Origin: Clostridium sp. AM49-4BH
GTDB lineage: Bacteria > Bacillota > Clostridia > Lachnospirales > Lachnospiraceae
Direction: 5' to 3'
NCBI RefSeq assembly: GCF_003478335.1
Contig: NZ_QUFB01000001.1
Location: 62,001 to 126,000, forward strand
Length of the DNA stretch: 64,000 bases
Shown: in pieces, positions 44,533 to 55,295 of the stretch
How positions within the stretch are numbered: position 1 is the stretch's first letter
How the letters are laid out: every line of letters begins with the position of its first letter
Made by a program: the position numbers and the translations under genes
Notes under the pieces: generated by a model
What the model was told of the DNA's origin: nothing
Seen by the model: only the letters and a program-made list of their open reading frames with translations
Database searches by the model: none

Positions 44533-45963
44533 TTATTCATTGCTTTCTGCGTTTTCCGCATCAGAAGCAGCTTCCTCTTCCGGTTCTTCTTCTGTTGGTA
44601 ATAATTCATGCATTTTCGTATTAAACTCATCTTGTGTCATAATGCCCTTTTTCACAAGTTCTTTATATTTGCGGTTAGCACGCACAATAGCAACATCGGA
44701 GTAGTTGTTTTTCTTTAGATCTTCTAAAATCTGATCTTCGATGTTTGACTTAAGAGTTGCTGCATTCTGCGCTGAGTTATCAACAGCTGGTTGAGCCGGT
44801 TGTGTTTGCACCGGATTTTGCTGCTGAACAGGTTGAGCCGGTGTCGGCTGAACAGGTTGTGCCTGCACTTGTGGCTGTGCCGGTTGAACCGGAGCCTGCT
44901 GTTGAACAGGTTGAGCCTGAACCTGAGATTGAACCGGAGTCTGTGCTGTAGCCGCAACTGGTTCTTCATCATCATAATCAATAAATGGCGACTCTGGTTT
45001 TGCTATTGGCTGAGCCTGAATTTTAGGTTGAACCGGTGTAGCTGCCTGCTGTACTTTGGCAGGCTGAACCGGTGTTGCAGAAGTAGCTTGAACCTGAGGC
45101 TGAGCCTGCTGTACTGATGCTCGCTGTTGAACAGGTTGTGCCTGCACTTGTGGCTGAACCGAAGCCTGCCGTTGAACAGGTTGAGCCTGAACTTGAGGTT
45201 GAACCGAAGCCTGTGGCTGAACAGGTTGAGCCTGAACTTGAGGTTGAACCGAAGCCTGCGGCTGGACTGCCTGAGCTTGTGGCTGTACCGGTCTAGCCTG
45301 CGGTTGTGCACCAGACTGAACTGGTGTAGCTGTATGTGCGGCCTGAGAAACTGTAGCCTGTGGAGGCACTGCCTGTGGAGTTACCGGCTGTGAAGCTGGA
45401 GTTTCTGTTGCTGCAACTTCATCCTCTTCCTCATAGTACTCGTCATCCTCATAATATTCGTCCTCCGGATCCACATATTTACCAAGATGCTTGAGATCAC
45501 TATCGTCTTTGTTGTGACCACAGGCACATGAGGTAATATAATATGCGTTGATACGGCGGCAAAATCCACACTGCCATCCTCCATCGTCAATTAAATCCTG
45601 CTCGTATTCTCCAAGCTCTGTATCTTCATAAATATATTTATTTTTGACAGGCTTTGGAGCTTCCGGCTCAGGCTGAGCCGGCTGTGAAACAGTAGTCTCT
45701 ACTGACGCAGCATCCTCTTTAGCCTCTTCTGCAGAAGCCATCTGTGCTGCCGGAGTCTCTAATTTCTGACCGGTTTTTTCTACATATTCTTCATATAAAC
45801 CAAGACGATTTAAATCGCTGTCTTTTTTGTTGTGTCCACATGCGCAAGAACCAACATAATTGGCGTTGACACGTTCACAAAATGAACACTGCCATCCTCC
45901 ATCTAAAAGCAATTCTTTTTCATAATCGCTAAACTGTGGCACATTTCCTTGTTTGTCACTCAT
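44533..45963 (-). CDS. Double zinc-finger, Pro/Gln-rich protein of unknown function
   Basis: 476 residues. Two near-identical N-terminal modules, each Y-E-x2-L-x3-GGWQC-x2-C-x3-N-A-x-Y-x4-C-A-C-G-H-N-K-x-D-S-D-L, bind zinc in the RanBP2-like C-x2-C-x10-C-x-C pattern (first: C26, C29, C40, C42). A long Pro/Gln/Ala/Val region (about 190-400) of VQPQ-x-QAQPVQ repeats follows. A C-terminal segment (about 410-460) resembles a SHOCT domain: ILEDLKKNNY, then KYKELVKKGIMTQDEFN. No membrane segment. Function unknown. It lies directly downstream of glyA. Confidence 0.75.
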   Translation of the reverse strand: MSDKQGNVPQFSDYEKELLLDGGWQCSFCERVNANYVGSCACGHNKKDSDLNRLGLYEEYVEKTGQKLETPAAQMASAEEAKEDAASVETTVSQPAQPEPEAPKPVKNKYIYEDTELGEYEQDLIDDGGWQCGFCRRINAYYITSCACGHNKDDSDLKHLGKYVDPEDEYYEDDEYYEEEDEVAATETPASQPVTPQAVPPQATVSQAAHTATPVQSGAQPQARPVQPQAQAVQPQASVQPQVQAQPVQPQASVQPQVQAQPVQRQASVQPQVQAQPVQQRASVQQAQPQVQATSATPVQPAKVQQAATPVQPKIQAQPIAKPESPFIDYDDEEPVAATAQTPVQSQVQAQPVQQQAPVQPAQPQVQAQPVQPTPAQPVQQQNPVQTQPAQPAVDNSAQNAATLKSNIEDQILEDLKKNNYSDVAIVRANRKYKELVKKGIMTQDEFNTKMHELLPTEEEPEEEAASDAENAESNE

Positions 45964-46004
45964 ACGTACACCTCATTTCTTTCATACCTTTGTTTCCTTC
46001 TCGT

Positions 46005-47246
46005 TTATTCGTACAACGGATAACGGTCTGTCAAACCTTTTACGATTTCCGTTGCTTTTGCCTTATTGCCTTCCGGATCTGCAATGATCATTGCAATCGC
46101 ATCAGCAACCATATCAAGATCAGCTTCGTTAAAACCTCTTGTTGTCACTGCGGCTGTTCCCAAACGGATACCACTCGTTACAAAAGGTGACTGTGGATCA
46201 TTAGGAATTGTATTTTTATTACATGTGATATGTGCTGCATCCAACCATTTTTCTACGTCTTTACCTGTTAGATTTTTATCTGCAAGATCAACAAGCATCA
46301 AATGGTTATCTGTTCCACCGGAAACAATCTTAATGCCGCGGTTTTGTAACCCCTTACAAAGTGCCTGTGCATTTTTAATAATATTTTTACCGTACTCTTT
46401 GAATTCCGGCTGTAACGCTTCTTTGAAGCAGACAGCCTTTGCTGCGATCACATGCATCAAAGGACCACCCTGAATACCCGGGAATAACGCTTTGTTAAAA
46501 TTGATCTCTTTCGCAAATTCTTCGCTGGAAAGAATCATTCCACCACGAGGTCCACGTAATGTTTTGTGGGTTGTCGTCGTGGTAACATGAGCATATGGAA
46601 TTGGGCTCTCGTGAACACCTGCTGCTACTAAGCCGGCGATATGAGCCATATCAACCATCAAATAAGCTCCCACAGAATCTGCGATTTCGCGAAAACGCTT
46701 GAAATCAATTTTACGAGCGTATGCACTTGCACCGGCAATGATCATTTTTGGTTTGCATTTCTTAGCAATACTTTCTACTTCATCATAATCAATGAAACCA
46801 TCGTCATTTACACCATAAGGTACACAATGGAAATATTTACCGGACATATTGACCGGACTTCCATGTGTCAAGTGTCCGCCGTGATCAAGATTCATGCCCA
46901 TATAGGTATCTCCCGGCTGCAGCAAAGCAAAAAATACTGTCATATTTGCCTGTGCACCGGAATGCGGCTGTACATTGGCGTATGTACAATCAAATAACTT
47001 CATAGCACGATCTCTTGCAAGATCTTCAACAATATCAACGTATTCGCATCCACCATAATAGCGTTTGCCAGGGTAACCTTCCGCATATTTGTTAGTCAAT
47101 GTGCTGCCCATGGCTGCCATAACCGCTTTACTTACTAAATTTTCAGAAGCGATCAATTCAATGTTATCACGCTGACGATTTGTCTCCTTGTCCATTGCTG
47201 CTGCAACTTCCGGATCAAAACGTTCTACTTCTTCAAATGAGTACAT
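46005..47246 (-). CDS. glyA: Serine hydroxymethyltransferase
   Basis: PLP enzyme that makes glycine and methylene-tetrahydrofolate from serine, 413 residues. The PLP lysine is in [14 protein letters not shown]; also [20 protein letters not shown] and HSGAQAN. GGAGGA precedes the ATG. It lies 15 bases after purD in a purM-purN-purD-glyA order, so it supplies glycine to PurD and one-carbon units (through 10-formyl-THF) to PurN. Confidence 0.96.
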   Translation of the reverse strand: MYSFEEVERFDPEVAAAMDKETNRQRDNIELIASENLVSKAVMAAMGSTLTNKYAEGYPGKRYYGGCEYVDIVEDLARDRAMKLFDCTYANVQPHSGAQANMTVFFALLQPGDTYMGMNLDHGGHLTHGSPVNMSGKYFHCVPYGVNDDGFIDYDEVESIAKKCKPKMIIAGASAYARKIDFKRFREIADSVGAYLMVDMAHIAGLVAAGVHESPIPYAHVTTTTTHKTLRGPRGGMILSSEEFAKEINFNKALFPGIQGGPLMHVIAAKAVCFKEALQPEFKEYGKNIIKNAQALCKGLQNRGIKIVSGGTDNHLMLVDLADKNLTGKDVEKWLDAAHITCNKNTIPNDPQSPFVTSGIRLGTAAVTTRGFNEADLDMVADAIAMIIADPEGNKAKATEIVKGLTDRYPLYE

Positions 47247-47261
47247 ATATTATCCTCCTTT

Positions 47262-48532
47262 TTATATTTCATCAATTGCTTTTCCAATATCGTTACGCAT
47301 ATATTTATTATCAAAAGTAACCCATTCGGTTGCCTTATATGCATTTTTACGCGCTTCCTTCAATGTAGCACCTTTGGCAGTAATGCCCAATACTCTTCCA
47401 CCATTGGTTACTAAACCGTCTTCCGTCAATTTTGTTCCGGCATGGAATGCATAATAACCGTCTTCCGAAGCAAAATCTTTCAGAAATGTAATCTTTTTCC
47501 CTTTTTCATAATGTTCCGGATAGCCATCAGAAGCTAATACAACACAGACAGCCGCATTATCTTCAAATTGAAGATCTACTTGGTCTAACTTTCCGTCAAT
47601 ACAAGCCTCCATAACATCGATAATATCGTTTTTCATGCGAGGCAGAACAACCTGTGCCTCCGGATCGCCAAATCTTGCATTGTATTCCAATACTTTTGGA
47701 CCGTCCTGCGTCATCATAAGGCCAACAAAAAGTATTCCTACGAAATCTCTTCCTTCTGCTTTCATAGCATCCATTGTTGGCTGATATATTTGTTCTTCAC
47801 AGAACTTCTGAATCTCCGGCGTATAAAACGGACTCGGTGAAAATGTTCCCATTCCTCCGGTGTTTAATCCTGATCTCCGTCTTTGGCACGTTTGTGATCT
47901 TGTGCACTGGTCATCGGTTTGATATGTGTACCATCACAGAAGCAAAGTACAGAAGCTTCTCTACCAACCATAAAGTCTTCTATGACGATAGTGTTGCCGG
48001 CATCTCCAAATTGTTTATCTAACATTAATGAGGTAACACCTGCCTCTGCTTCCTGCAGATTTTGACAGATCAATACACCTTTTCCAAGTGCCAGACCATC
48101 TGCTTTCAACACAACCGGAAAACTTACATTTTCTAAATAGATCAACGCTTCCTCCGGAGAATGAAATGTTTCATAATGGCAGGTTGGAATGTTGTATTTT
48201 TTCATGAGATCCTTTGAAAAACTTTTAGAGCCTTCGATGATCGCAGCATTTTTACGTGGACCAAATACGCGAAGTCCCTGCGCTTCAAATACATCGACAA
48301 TGCCACCAACCAAAGGATCATCCATGCCGATGATCGTCAGATCGATCTCATTTTCTTTGGCGAATGCAGCAAGTTTATCAAATTCCATAGCAGTAATATT
48401 TACGCATTCTGCAATTTCTGCGATCCCACCATTACCAGGTGCACAGTAAATTTTATCGACACGTTTGCTCTGGGAGACACTCCAGGCAATTGCATGCTCT
48501 CTTCCGCCGCTTCCTACAATTAATACTTTCAT
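47262..48532 (-). CDS. purD: Phosphoribosylamine-glycine ligase, split by a one-base frameshift
   Basis: GARS of purine synthesis, ATP-grasp fold. The N-terminal part (222 codons from ATG 48532) has MKVLIVGSGGREHAIAW, APGNGG and FPVVLKADGLALGKGV and runs to AQDHKRAKDGDQ. The rest, from MGTFSPSPFYTPEI to the end, is in another frame from about 47871. With a third C at 47869-47870 (CAGGATT to CAGGGATT on the coding strand) the family sequence GDQGLNTGGMGTFSP is restored and the protein has about 423 residues. Both halves look fully conserved, so a sequencing error is more likely than a dead gene. Confidence 0.9.
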
Positions 48533-48590
48533 CTTGTTTCCTCATTTCTGCATATCCTGCGATGCGTTTATTTATTCCGTGGAAATGATA

Positions 48591-49217
48591 CTAACGGCTT
48601 ACAACAGCTATACCATTCTGTACGGAAACTTTTCCTGCGCCAATCAGATCAATTGCTTCCGGAAGAATGTTCCATTCAGCTTGTTCCATCACACGTCGCT
48701 GTAGAATTTCCGGAGTATCTCCATTTTTTACTTCAACAGCTTTTTGTAAAATAATAGGACCATGATCTGCCTTTTCGTCTACAAAATGCACTGTGGCACC
48801 AGTTATCTTATTGCCACATGCCAAAACACTTTCGTGCACTTTCAATCCATAATACCCCATCCCGCAATGAGCCGGAATCAAGGATGGATGAATGTTAATG
48901 ATCTTATTTGGGTAGGCTGCGATCATTTCAGATGGAACGATCACCAGATAACCTGCCAGCACAACAAGATCAATATTATATTTGTGTAGAGCATCAACCA
49001 TTGCTTCGCCAAAAGCACTCCGGTTTTCGTATTCCTTTGGGGAAATACATAACGCCGGGATCCCTGCATTATTTGCACGCTCCAGTGCATAAGCATCCGC
49101 TTTATTACTGATCACAACAGCAATTTGTGTGTTGTGAATTTTACCGGAATGGACGGCATCTATGATTGCCTGCAGGTTCGTTCCACCACCGGATACACAT
49201 ACTGCAATTTTCTGCAT
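48591..49217 (-). CDS. purN: Phosphoribosylglycinamide formyltransferase
   Basis: Transfers formyl from 10-formyl-THF to GAR, 208 residues. VCVSGGGTNLQAIID (phosphate loop), NIHPSLIPAHCG with catalytic Asn/His and HFVDEKADHGPII with the Asp. A single-domain PurN. It lies 58 bases before purD and 26 after purM. Confidence 0.95.
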   Translation of the reverse strand: MQKIAVCVSGGGTNLQAIIDAVHSGKIHNTQIAVVISNKADAYALERANNAGIPALCISPKEYENRSAFGEAMVDALHKYNIDLVVLAGYLVIVPSEMIAAYPNKIINIHPSLIPAHCGMGYYGLKVHESVLACGNKITGATVHFVDEKADHGPIILQKAVEVKNGDTPEILQRRVMEQAEWNILPEAIDLIGAGKVSVQNGIAVVSR

Positions 49218-49243
49218 ACTAATCCTCGTTTCAATATGTATTA

Positions 49244-50275
49244 TTAGGACAAAAGAGAAATTCCCTTTTCACCCTCTGCGATCTCTCCTATAATATATGC
49301 TTTTTCTCCAGCCTGCTCTGCTAAAGCTACTGTCTTGTCTGCATCAGCAGCATCTACTGCAAGAAGCATACCGATACCCATATTATAAGTGTTATACATC
49401 ATCTCTTTGGAAATGTTGCCTTCTTTTGCCAACATGTCAAAGATCGGTGGGATCTCGTAACTTCCCACTTTGATATTTGCATGTGCATTTTCAGGAAGCA
49501 TACGCGGAATATTCTCATAAAAACCACCGCCTGTAATATGGCTGCAGCCTTTGATCGTTACGCCACCCTCTTTGATCGTGCGCAGTGCCTTCACATAAAT
49601 CACAGTAGGTGTTAATAATGTTTCACCAAGTGATTTGCCGCCAAGAGACTCGTATGTTTTATCCAAGCTTTCTTTTTTCATTTCGAACACTTTGCGAACC
49701 AAAGAATATCCATTGCTGTGAATACCGGAAGAAGCAATTCCAACCAGCACATCACCTTTTGCAATTGTTTTACCTGTGATCATATTTTTGCGGTCAACAA
49801 CACCAACCGCAAAACCGGCAAGATCATACTCATCTACCGGATAAAATCCAGGCATTTCTGCAGTCTCACCACCGATCAAAGCTGCACCGGACTGTTTGCA
49901 GCCGTTTGCCACACCGGATACGATGGAAGCAATCTTTTCCGGTTCATTCTTGCCACAGGCAATATAATCAAGGAAGAATAACGGTTCACCACCTGCACAG
50001 GCGATGTCATTAACACACATTGCGACACAATCAATACCAACGGTATCATGGCGATCCATTTCAAATGCCACTTTCAATTTGGTGCCAACGCCATCTGTTC
50101 CGGATACTAAAGTAGGCTGTTCCATTGTCTTGAACGCCTCCATAGAAAACGCTCCTGAAAATCCACCGATATCAGTAAGCACTTCACTGCGCATCGTTCC
50201 GGCAATATGCTCTTTCATCAGTTCTACCGCTTTATATCCGGCTTCAATGTCTACTCCCGCATTCTTGTAATCCAT
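49244..50275 (-). CDS. purM: Phosphoribosylformylglycinamidine cyclo-ligase
   Basis: AIR synthetase, 343 residues: [55 protein letters not shown] and the C-terminal [17 protein letters not shown] 50275 follows AATGAGGAAA. A longer in-frame reading to 50386 has no ribosome site and untypical sequence. First gene of the purM-purN-purD-glyA transcript. Confidence 0.95.
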   Translation of the reverse strand: MDYKNAGVDIEAGYKAVELMKEHIAGTMRSEVLTDIGGFSGAFSMEAFKTMEQPTLVSGTDGVGTKLKVAFEMDRHDTVGIDCVAMCVNDIACAGGEPLFFLDYIACGKNEPEKIASIVSGVANGCKQSGAALIGGETAEMPGFYPVDEYDLAGFAVGVVDRKNMITGKTIAKGDVLVGIASSGIHSNGYSLVRKVFEMKKESLDKTYESLGGKSLGETLLTPTVIYVKALRTIKEGGVTIKGCSHITGGGFYENIPRMLPENAHANIKVGSYEIPPIFDMLAKEGNISKEMMYNTYNMGIGMLLAVDAADADKTVALAEQAGEKAYIIGEIAEGEKGISLLS

Positions 50276-50400
50276 GTTTTCCTCATTTCTGCGTTGCAAT
50301 CGTAATAGTATTATATAAATCGGGAAATATCCCATAATGCAATTCATCGCAGGCAACGCACTACAACAAATGTATTGCATAAACATAGCAAATCTACTTT

Positions 50401-50429
50401 ATTGTAGCACAATTCCTACTGTTTGTCAT
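50401..50429 (-). promoter_or_regulatory. Sigma-A promoter and structured leader of the purM operon
   Basis: Minus strand: ATGACA (50429-50424), 17-base spacer, TACAAT (50406-50401) with extended TGC. The leader of about 115 bases contains GCGTTGC (about 50355) and GCAACGC just before the ribosome site (about 50291), able to pair, plus a GGGATATTTCCC stem between. I see no purine-riboswitch core. Confidence 0.6.
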
Positions 50430-50458
50430 TGGAATTTTCCAAAAAATTCTCAAAAATA

Positions 50459-52792
50459 TCACTTGTTTTTGTCAAAATAGCCCAATACGCTAACGGAATC
50501 CCTGCCGGCATAAACTGTAACTGCACCTTGTTCGGTAGTGGATAATATATGTGCAGATATGCTGTTTAGACGAGATAATAATTCCCGATGCGGATGGCCG
50601 TAACGATTATTTTTACCACAGGAAATGATCGCATATTGCGGTTGCACTTGCGCTAGAAATTCAGCACTGGTTGAATTTTTAGAACCATGATGTGCTACTT
50701 TTAGAATGTTAAATCTGGTGCCGGAACGCTTTAACTGTTCTAAGACATACTGCTCTCCGTCACCTTCCAGATCACCACATAATAGCATCTTTGTTGAATA
50801 ATACGTAACTTCTAAAGTCGTAGAATATGCATTTGCAGAAGAAGCATCAAAAAAAGGTTTTGGATGCAGACAAGCAACAGATAATGCGCCTTTTTGCAGA
50901 TGATCGCCGGCACATATTGTTTGAATCGGAATATCTGCCTGCTTGGCAGCAGTGATCATCTGGCGATATCCTTCTTCACTCTGCATTTCTTGCGATGGCA
51001 ATGGTAAAAGAAGTTTGCGGATTTGGATATCCTGGCGGTCTGCAACATGCTTCATTAATTCCAGCTGACCGGATATATGGTCTTTGTCAGCATGAGTCAT
51101 GATCATATAATCTATGCAGTGAATTCCTTGTGATTTGAGATATGGAATCAAACAATACTCTCCTATATTGTTTTTGCTGGTGCTTCCACCATCAATTAAA
51201 AATGTAGTGCCATCGGTGTGCTGCAGTAAAATTCCATCCCCCTGCCCTACATCCAGAAAAACAGCCTTAAAGTATTTTCGTGGAATGGGAAAAAGCAGAA
51301 GGATAACGGCAGCAGTCCAGATCAGCAAAGGATAAGGCTTGATAATCGTGCGTTTATTGATCCATAGTAGAGATAAGGCAAGAATAATGTAATATATCAC
51401 GATGCGAGATATATGTGGTTGCCCGAGAATCAGTGAATGAATTGGCAATCGTTGGAACAGCCTGCACAAATATTCATAAAACGACAGAATGCAGTAGGTG
51501 GTGCCGAACAAAAAATGCGACACAAACGGCAGCCACAGACCTAGTATACATGCAATGCCGCCGATCAGCACCAGATAAGAAACCAGTGGCAGCACTAAGA
51601 GGTTCAGAAATATCCCGTAGACCGGAATCTCATAAAAAAAGAACAGTACGATTGGCAGTGTAGTTAGTTGAATGGCGGCACTGGCCAATAACGATTGTGC
51701 TGTTTTTTCCAGGAGAAGAGAGAGTTTACATTGGCATTTATCCAATAGCGTACTTTGCTGTTTTTCCCGTATCCAACGCCTTTTTTTGCGGAGTTTGGCG
51801 CGACGCTTTTCGGAATCACCTACTATGATCATCTGCAGAGCGGGTAAAATAGCAGCAATACCGAGCACAGCGAAATAAGATAATAAGAAACTGCAGGAAT
51901 AGACAGCATAAGGATTTTGCAGTGTAATGATGCAGGCACTGATTGCCAGTGATGAAAGTAAATCGTAACTTCGATGCAGCAGATCTGCTGCGAATAGCAA
52001 GAGCATCATGATAACGGCACGACTGGTTGAAATGCTAAAACCCGTCATTAGTCCATACGATATTAAAAATGATATGGTTGCAAGAATACTGATGCGCCTC
52101 GGCAGCCGGCAGATAAGCAGCAGGCGAAAAATACCGAAACAAAAGATCGTGACATGAAGTCCGCTGATCGCTAACAGATGACCAATGCCGTTTTGCTGAT
52201 ATAGCTGTTTGATGTCTGAGGGAAGTTCTGTTTTTTGACCCAATAAAACAGCTTGCATTATACCGGCTTGTTTATCAGGCAGGCCGGATTCTATCGAAGT
52301 TGATAATCGATGTCTGATTTCATCCAATTTTGTAAACAATATGTTAGAATGGCCGGATACCACTTCGATCTGGTCAGCGTATAATTGATAATAGAAGTTT
52401 AGTTCCCGATAATATTGTTTTTGGTCAAATTCGCCCGGATTGGATGCCGTGGCAAAATTTTTCAGGGTGCCGAAACACTGTATCGTATTACCGGGAATAA
52501 GTGATGAAGTTTGATCTGAATAAACGATCATATTGGAAAAATCATATACTTTCTGTCCAGAAATATGGACAGATACTTTTTTGAGATATAAACGATTGGA
52601 TGAATCAGTAGACTCTGCACGATAATAAATTCCCTTTATGCAAGCATTTATCTTATCATTATTTTTAGCGAGCAATGCCTCATACGGATAATTCTTCTGC
52701 CATTGTTCCTGCATGTGCGTGGCATGAAACCAGACCAACAGAAACATACAGATCGTACAGATCCAAACACAGGGTCTGCGAATATAAATCAC
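50459..52792 (-). CDS. comEC: ComEC/Rec2 competence DNA channel
   Basis: Large membrane protein for DNA uptake, about 777-794 residues. It has an N-terminal soluble domain after two helices, the competence membrane region with QQNGIGHLLAISGLHVTIF, and a C-terminal metallo-beta-lactamase-like domain (DVGQGDGILLQHTDGTTFLIDGG, THADKDHISG, VAHHGSKNS). The start is uncertain. GTG 52792 avoids a long overlap with the GerMN gene; TTG 52843 is also open, and AGAGGTG lies before an ATT codon. Last gene of the comEA-walRK cluster. Confidence 0.9.
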   Translation of the reverse strand: MIYIRRPCVWICTICMFLLVWFHATHMQEQWQKNYPYEALLAKNNDKINACIKGIYYRAESTDSSNRLYLKKVSVHISGQKVYDFSNMIVYSDQTSSLIPGNTIQCFGTLKNFATASNPGEFDQKQYYRELNFYYQLYADQIEVVSGHSNILFTKLDEIRHRLSTSIESGLPDKQAGIMQAVLLGQKTELPSDIKQLYQQNGIGHLLAISGLHVTIFCFGIFRLLLICRLPRRISILATISFLISYGLMTGFSISTSRAVIMMLLLFAADLLHRSYDLLSSLAISACIITLQNPYAVYSCSFLLSYFAVLGIAAILPALQMIIVGDSEKRRAKLRKKRRWIREKQQSTLLDKCQCKLSLLLEKTAQSLLASAAIQLTTLPIVLFFFYEIPVYGIFLNLLVLPLVSYLVLIGGIACILGLWLPFVSHFLFGTTYCILSFYEYLCRLFQRLPIHSLILGQPHISRIVIYYIILALSLLWINKRTIIKPYPLLIWTAAVILLLFPIPRKYFKAVFLDVGQGDGILLQHTDGTTFLIDGGSTSKNNIGEYCLIPYLKSQGIHCIDYMIMTHADKDHISGQLELMKHVADRQDIQIRKLLLPLPSQEMQSEEGYRQMITAAKQADIPIQTICAGDHLQKGALSVACLHPKPFFDASSANAYSTTLEVTYYSTKMLLCGDLEGDGEQYVLEQLKRSGTRFNILKVAHHGSKNSTSAEFLAQVQPQYAIISCGKNNRYGHPHRELLSRLNSISAHILSTTEQGAVTVYAGRDSVSVLGYFDKNK

Positions 52793-52802
52793 CTCTTTAG
52801 AA

Positions 52803-53774
52803 TCACTGGACAAGATCAAGATTTCTAGTAAATACATCTCCAAATGGCATAGAATCGTTATAGAATAATTCCTGTTTGCCGTTGATACTAAATTGCACTT
52901 TTGTAATATCCGGCAGTTCGATCAATGTATTAACGACAGAATAAATAGCCACTTCTGCTGTAATCCCGTCCGGTTTATTTAAAAACTGTTCTGAAAAATC
53001 AACATAACAGGTATGTTCTTTCAGGGTAACTTTGTTAAGGATCGTATCCTTAGGAATTGTTGCTTGTATATCCTTGGATGAAACGCCGTCAATCGTTGAT
53101 GGTCCCTTTAGAAGCTGTTCAATGACTAGTTGCTCTAACGGAATTGTCGCATCATATGTGATCTCAACAGGTACTTCAACAAGCTTATCTCCTTTTCGAG
53201 ATGCAAAATACATATTTACGGTTGCAGTCTGACGATATTTGGAACCGCTGTCTGTATTATCAATAAAGCTTTCGGCAGTCATATATCCGATGGAATTCAT
53301 ATTCGAATCGGTCAAAGGTTGCCCTGCCACGTAAAATTGCACAGCACGAACACCTTTAGACTGGCAGAGTGTTTTAACGATCGCAGCACGGCGCAAAATC
53401 TCATTAACACCGGAATAATTGCCATAGGAAGCATCTAAGTAAAGTGTCAAGTCTCCGTTGTTATCAAGAATAAAGTCATCAACAGATACATTGGCCGGAA
53501 TAGCCTTTTTCATAGATACATCAGAAGGCTCTTTTTGAAGGTTGTGTAGTAATTCCTTGATAAGAGCTTCTCCTTTCTTATTTTTGGGAGAATATTTCTC
53601 ATAAGTCATTTTCGTTTCAGCGGCGTTTATGCAATAAATATAGTATCCGGTATACTCCTTATGAGGGCGTGCGTGTACGAAAAGAAATGCCCAGACCAAT
53701 ATAGCGATCACAAGCAGAACGACCCATGGGACAAAATGATATTTATGTGTTGTAACAATGGTCTTTTCTTCCAC
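52803..53774 (-). CDS. GerMN-domain membrane-anchored protein
   Basis: 323 residues: an N-terminal transmembrane helix (about residues 14-34), then two GerMN-type domains; the second (VEITYDATIPLEQLVIEQLLKGPS, CYVDFSEQFLNKPDGITAEVAIYSVVNTLIELPDITKVQFSINGK) is the clearer. GTG start with GGAGGTG upstream. GerMN proteins such as GerM or LpqB are envelope or spore proteins, and LpqB partners a sensor kinase; its position between walK and comEC suggests a signalling link. That is inference. Confidence 0.82.
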   Translation of the reverse strand: MEEKTIVTTHKYHFVPWVVLLVIAILVWAFLFVHARPHKEYTGYYIYCINAAETKMTYEKYSPKNKKGEALIKELLHNLQKEPSDVSMKKAIPANVSVDDFILDNNGDLTLYLDASYGNYSGVNEILRRAAIVKTLCQSKGVRAVQFYVAGQPLTDSNMNSIGYMTAESFIDNTDSGSKYRQTATVNMYFASRKGDKLVEVPVEITYDATIPLEQLVIEQLLKGPSTIDGVSSKDIQATIPKDTILNKVTLKEHTCYVDFSEQFLNKPDGITAEVAIYSVVNTLIELPDITKVQFSINGKQELFYNDSMPFGDVFTRNLDLVQ

Positions 53775-53803
53775 GACCTCACCTCCAATTTTTTGTCATA
53801 TGA

Positions 53804-55236
53804 TCAGACAACATAAGTCAATGGGATACGCACCGTAAAGGTAGAACCCTCTTTTTCTTTACTGTGCAGTTTGATCGAGCCGCGGTGCAGCAACACAGTA
53901 CTTCGTGTTAAGGATAAACCAAGTCCGGTTCCACCGGTATCACGGGATCTGGCCTTATCAACACGATAAAAACGATCAAAAATTTTATCTTGCACATCTT
54001 CCGGAATACCGACACCGGAATCTTCTATTTTGACATAGAAAAATTTATGATCGGCATTGAGGGTGACGCGCACCCAGCCATCGTCATAATTATACTTGAT
54101 CGCATTTTCAATCAAATTATTCAATGCGATCGACAGTTTTACCTCGTCAACATCTGCCATTATCGGTCGAAAACTCTCATAGATCAATTCGATGTTACGT
54201 TCTGCAGCAATCGGTCGTAAGCGCTTTAGCAACTGTTCGATCAAATCGTTGATACTGATATTGACAATATTCATTTCTGCAGTATTTTTATCAAGTTTTA
54301 CCATTGTGAGGAGATCGTTGATGATATTTGTCATACGTTCGATCTCATGCGTGATATCCACCAAAAATTCACGATATAATTCTTCCGGCATACCTTCTTG
54401 AGAAAGCAGGGAATCTGACAATACCTTCATAGATGCTAATGGTGTCTTTAATTCGTGAGACACATTAGAAGCAAAGTTTTGTTTTGCTTCATCCTGCTGC
54501 CTGATAACATCGATCATGCGGTTAAAAGATTCTGAAATTCGTTCAACCTCGGAGTAAGTATGCACATCTAACTTAGTGTCCATATCTCCTGCGGCAATGT
54601 CATCAATAGATTCTGTAACACGCTGTAATGGTCTGGTGATCAAAACTGAGTAACCAAACGCAAGAAACATGATAACGATTGCGATTGTTAATATCAAAAT
54701 AATGCTGCGTCGGTTGATCACATTTGCAGTTGTACGAAAATTCTTGGTGGAAAAAGTCAAAATGATCGCACCGGTCGTCTGTTCAGTAGACGCGTTTACG
54801 ATCGGCATCGTAAGCTGTACGTAGTCACCGAGATCATTTACGTAACGTTTTTCATGATCAACAAAGCAACGAACTACTTCTGAGGAGATCATCGTTTTGC
54901 CAACTTCCAGATTAAACGTATCTGTTACGACAGACAGATCCTGATTGATGATCAAAACACGCCCCTGATAGATGGTTGCAATAGATTCCGCTTCCTGTTC
55001 AACTTCAGGTGCCTCCTGTCCGGTAAGATATTCAGAACTGTTAACAAGGTTACTGAGGACGGTTCCATAAGATTGAATCTCATCCGTTCGTTGAGAGATC
55101 AGTCTTTTCTCGTAAGAATTAATTAGAATATTCGAAAAAAGATGACCGGTATCAAACCAATCACCACCAGTACGGCAAACAATTGCACCCGCATACTGCG
55201 GATCTGCACTAGTAATTCTTTTCCTCGCTCAAGCAA
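53804..55236 (-). CDS. walK: Sensor histidine kinase WalK-like, frameshifted after the first helix
   Basis: Kinase with two transmembrane segments, HAMP (VITRPLQRVTESIDDIAAGDMD), HisKA (FASNVSHELKTPLASMKVLSD) and HATPase (NLIENAIKYN, DSGVGIPED, GTGLGLSL). From TTG 55236, after GGAGG, the N-terminus reads LERGKELLVQIRS and then a hydrophobic helix ending VIGLIPVIFF. It then leaves frame in the A run 55135-55140 (T6 on the coding strand). With T7 it continues SNILINSYEKRLISQRTDEI, giving about 477 residues. Without repair only the part from 54955 reads as an open frame. It pairs with the regulator gene 59 bases upstream and controls wall metabolism. Confidence 0.85.
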
Positions 55237-55295
55237 AATGATTCCTCCAAACGGCTGTCAGGCCACAAAATAGTAATACATACGGCTGGATATGC

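Noticed and set aside
44757..45393. Leu/Arg- and Val/Pro-rich open frames on the plus strand opposite the zinc-finger gene
   Set aside because: They mirror the Pro/Gln repeat codons of the minus-strand gene; composition is an artefact of the repeats.
50276..50400. Purine riboswitch before purM
   Set aside because: The conserved core sequences of the purine aptamer are not present.
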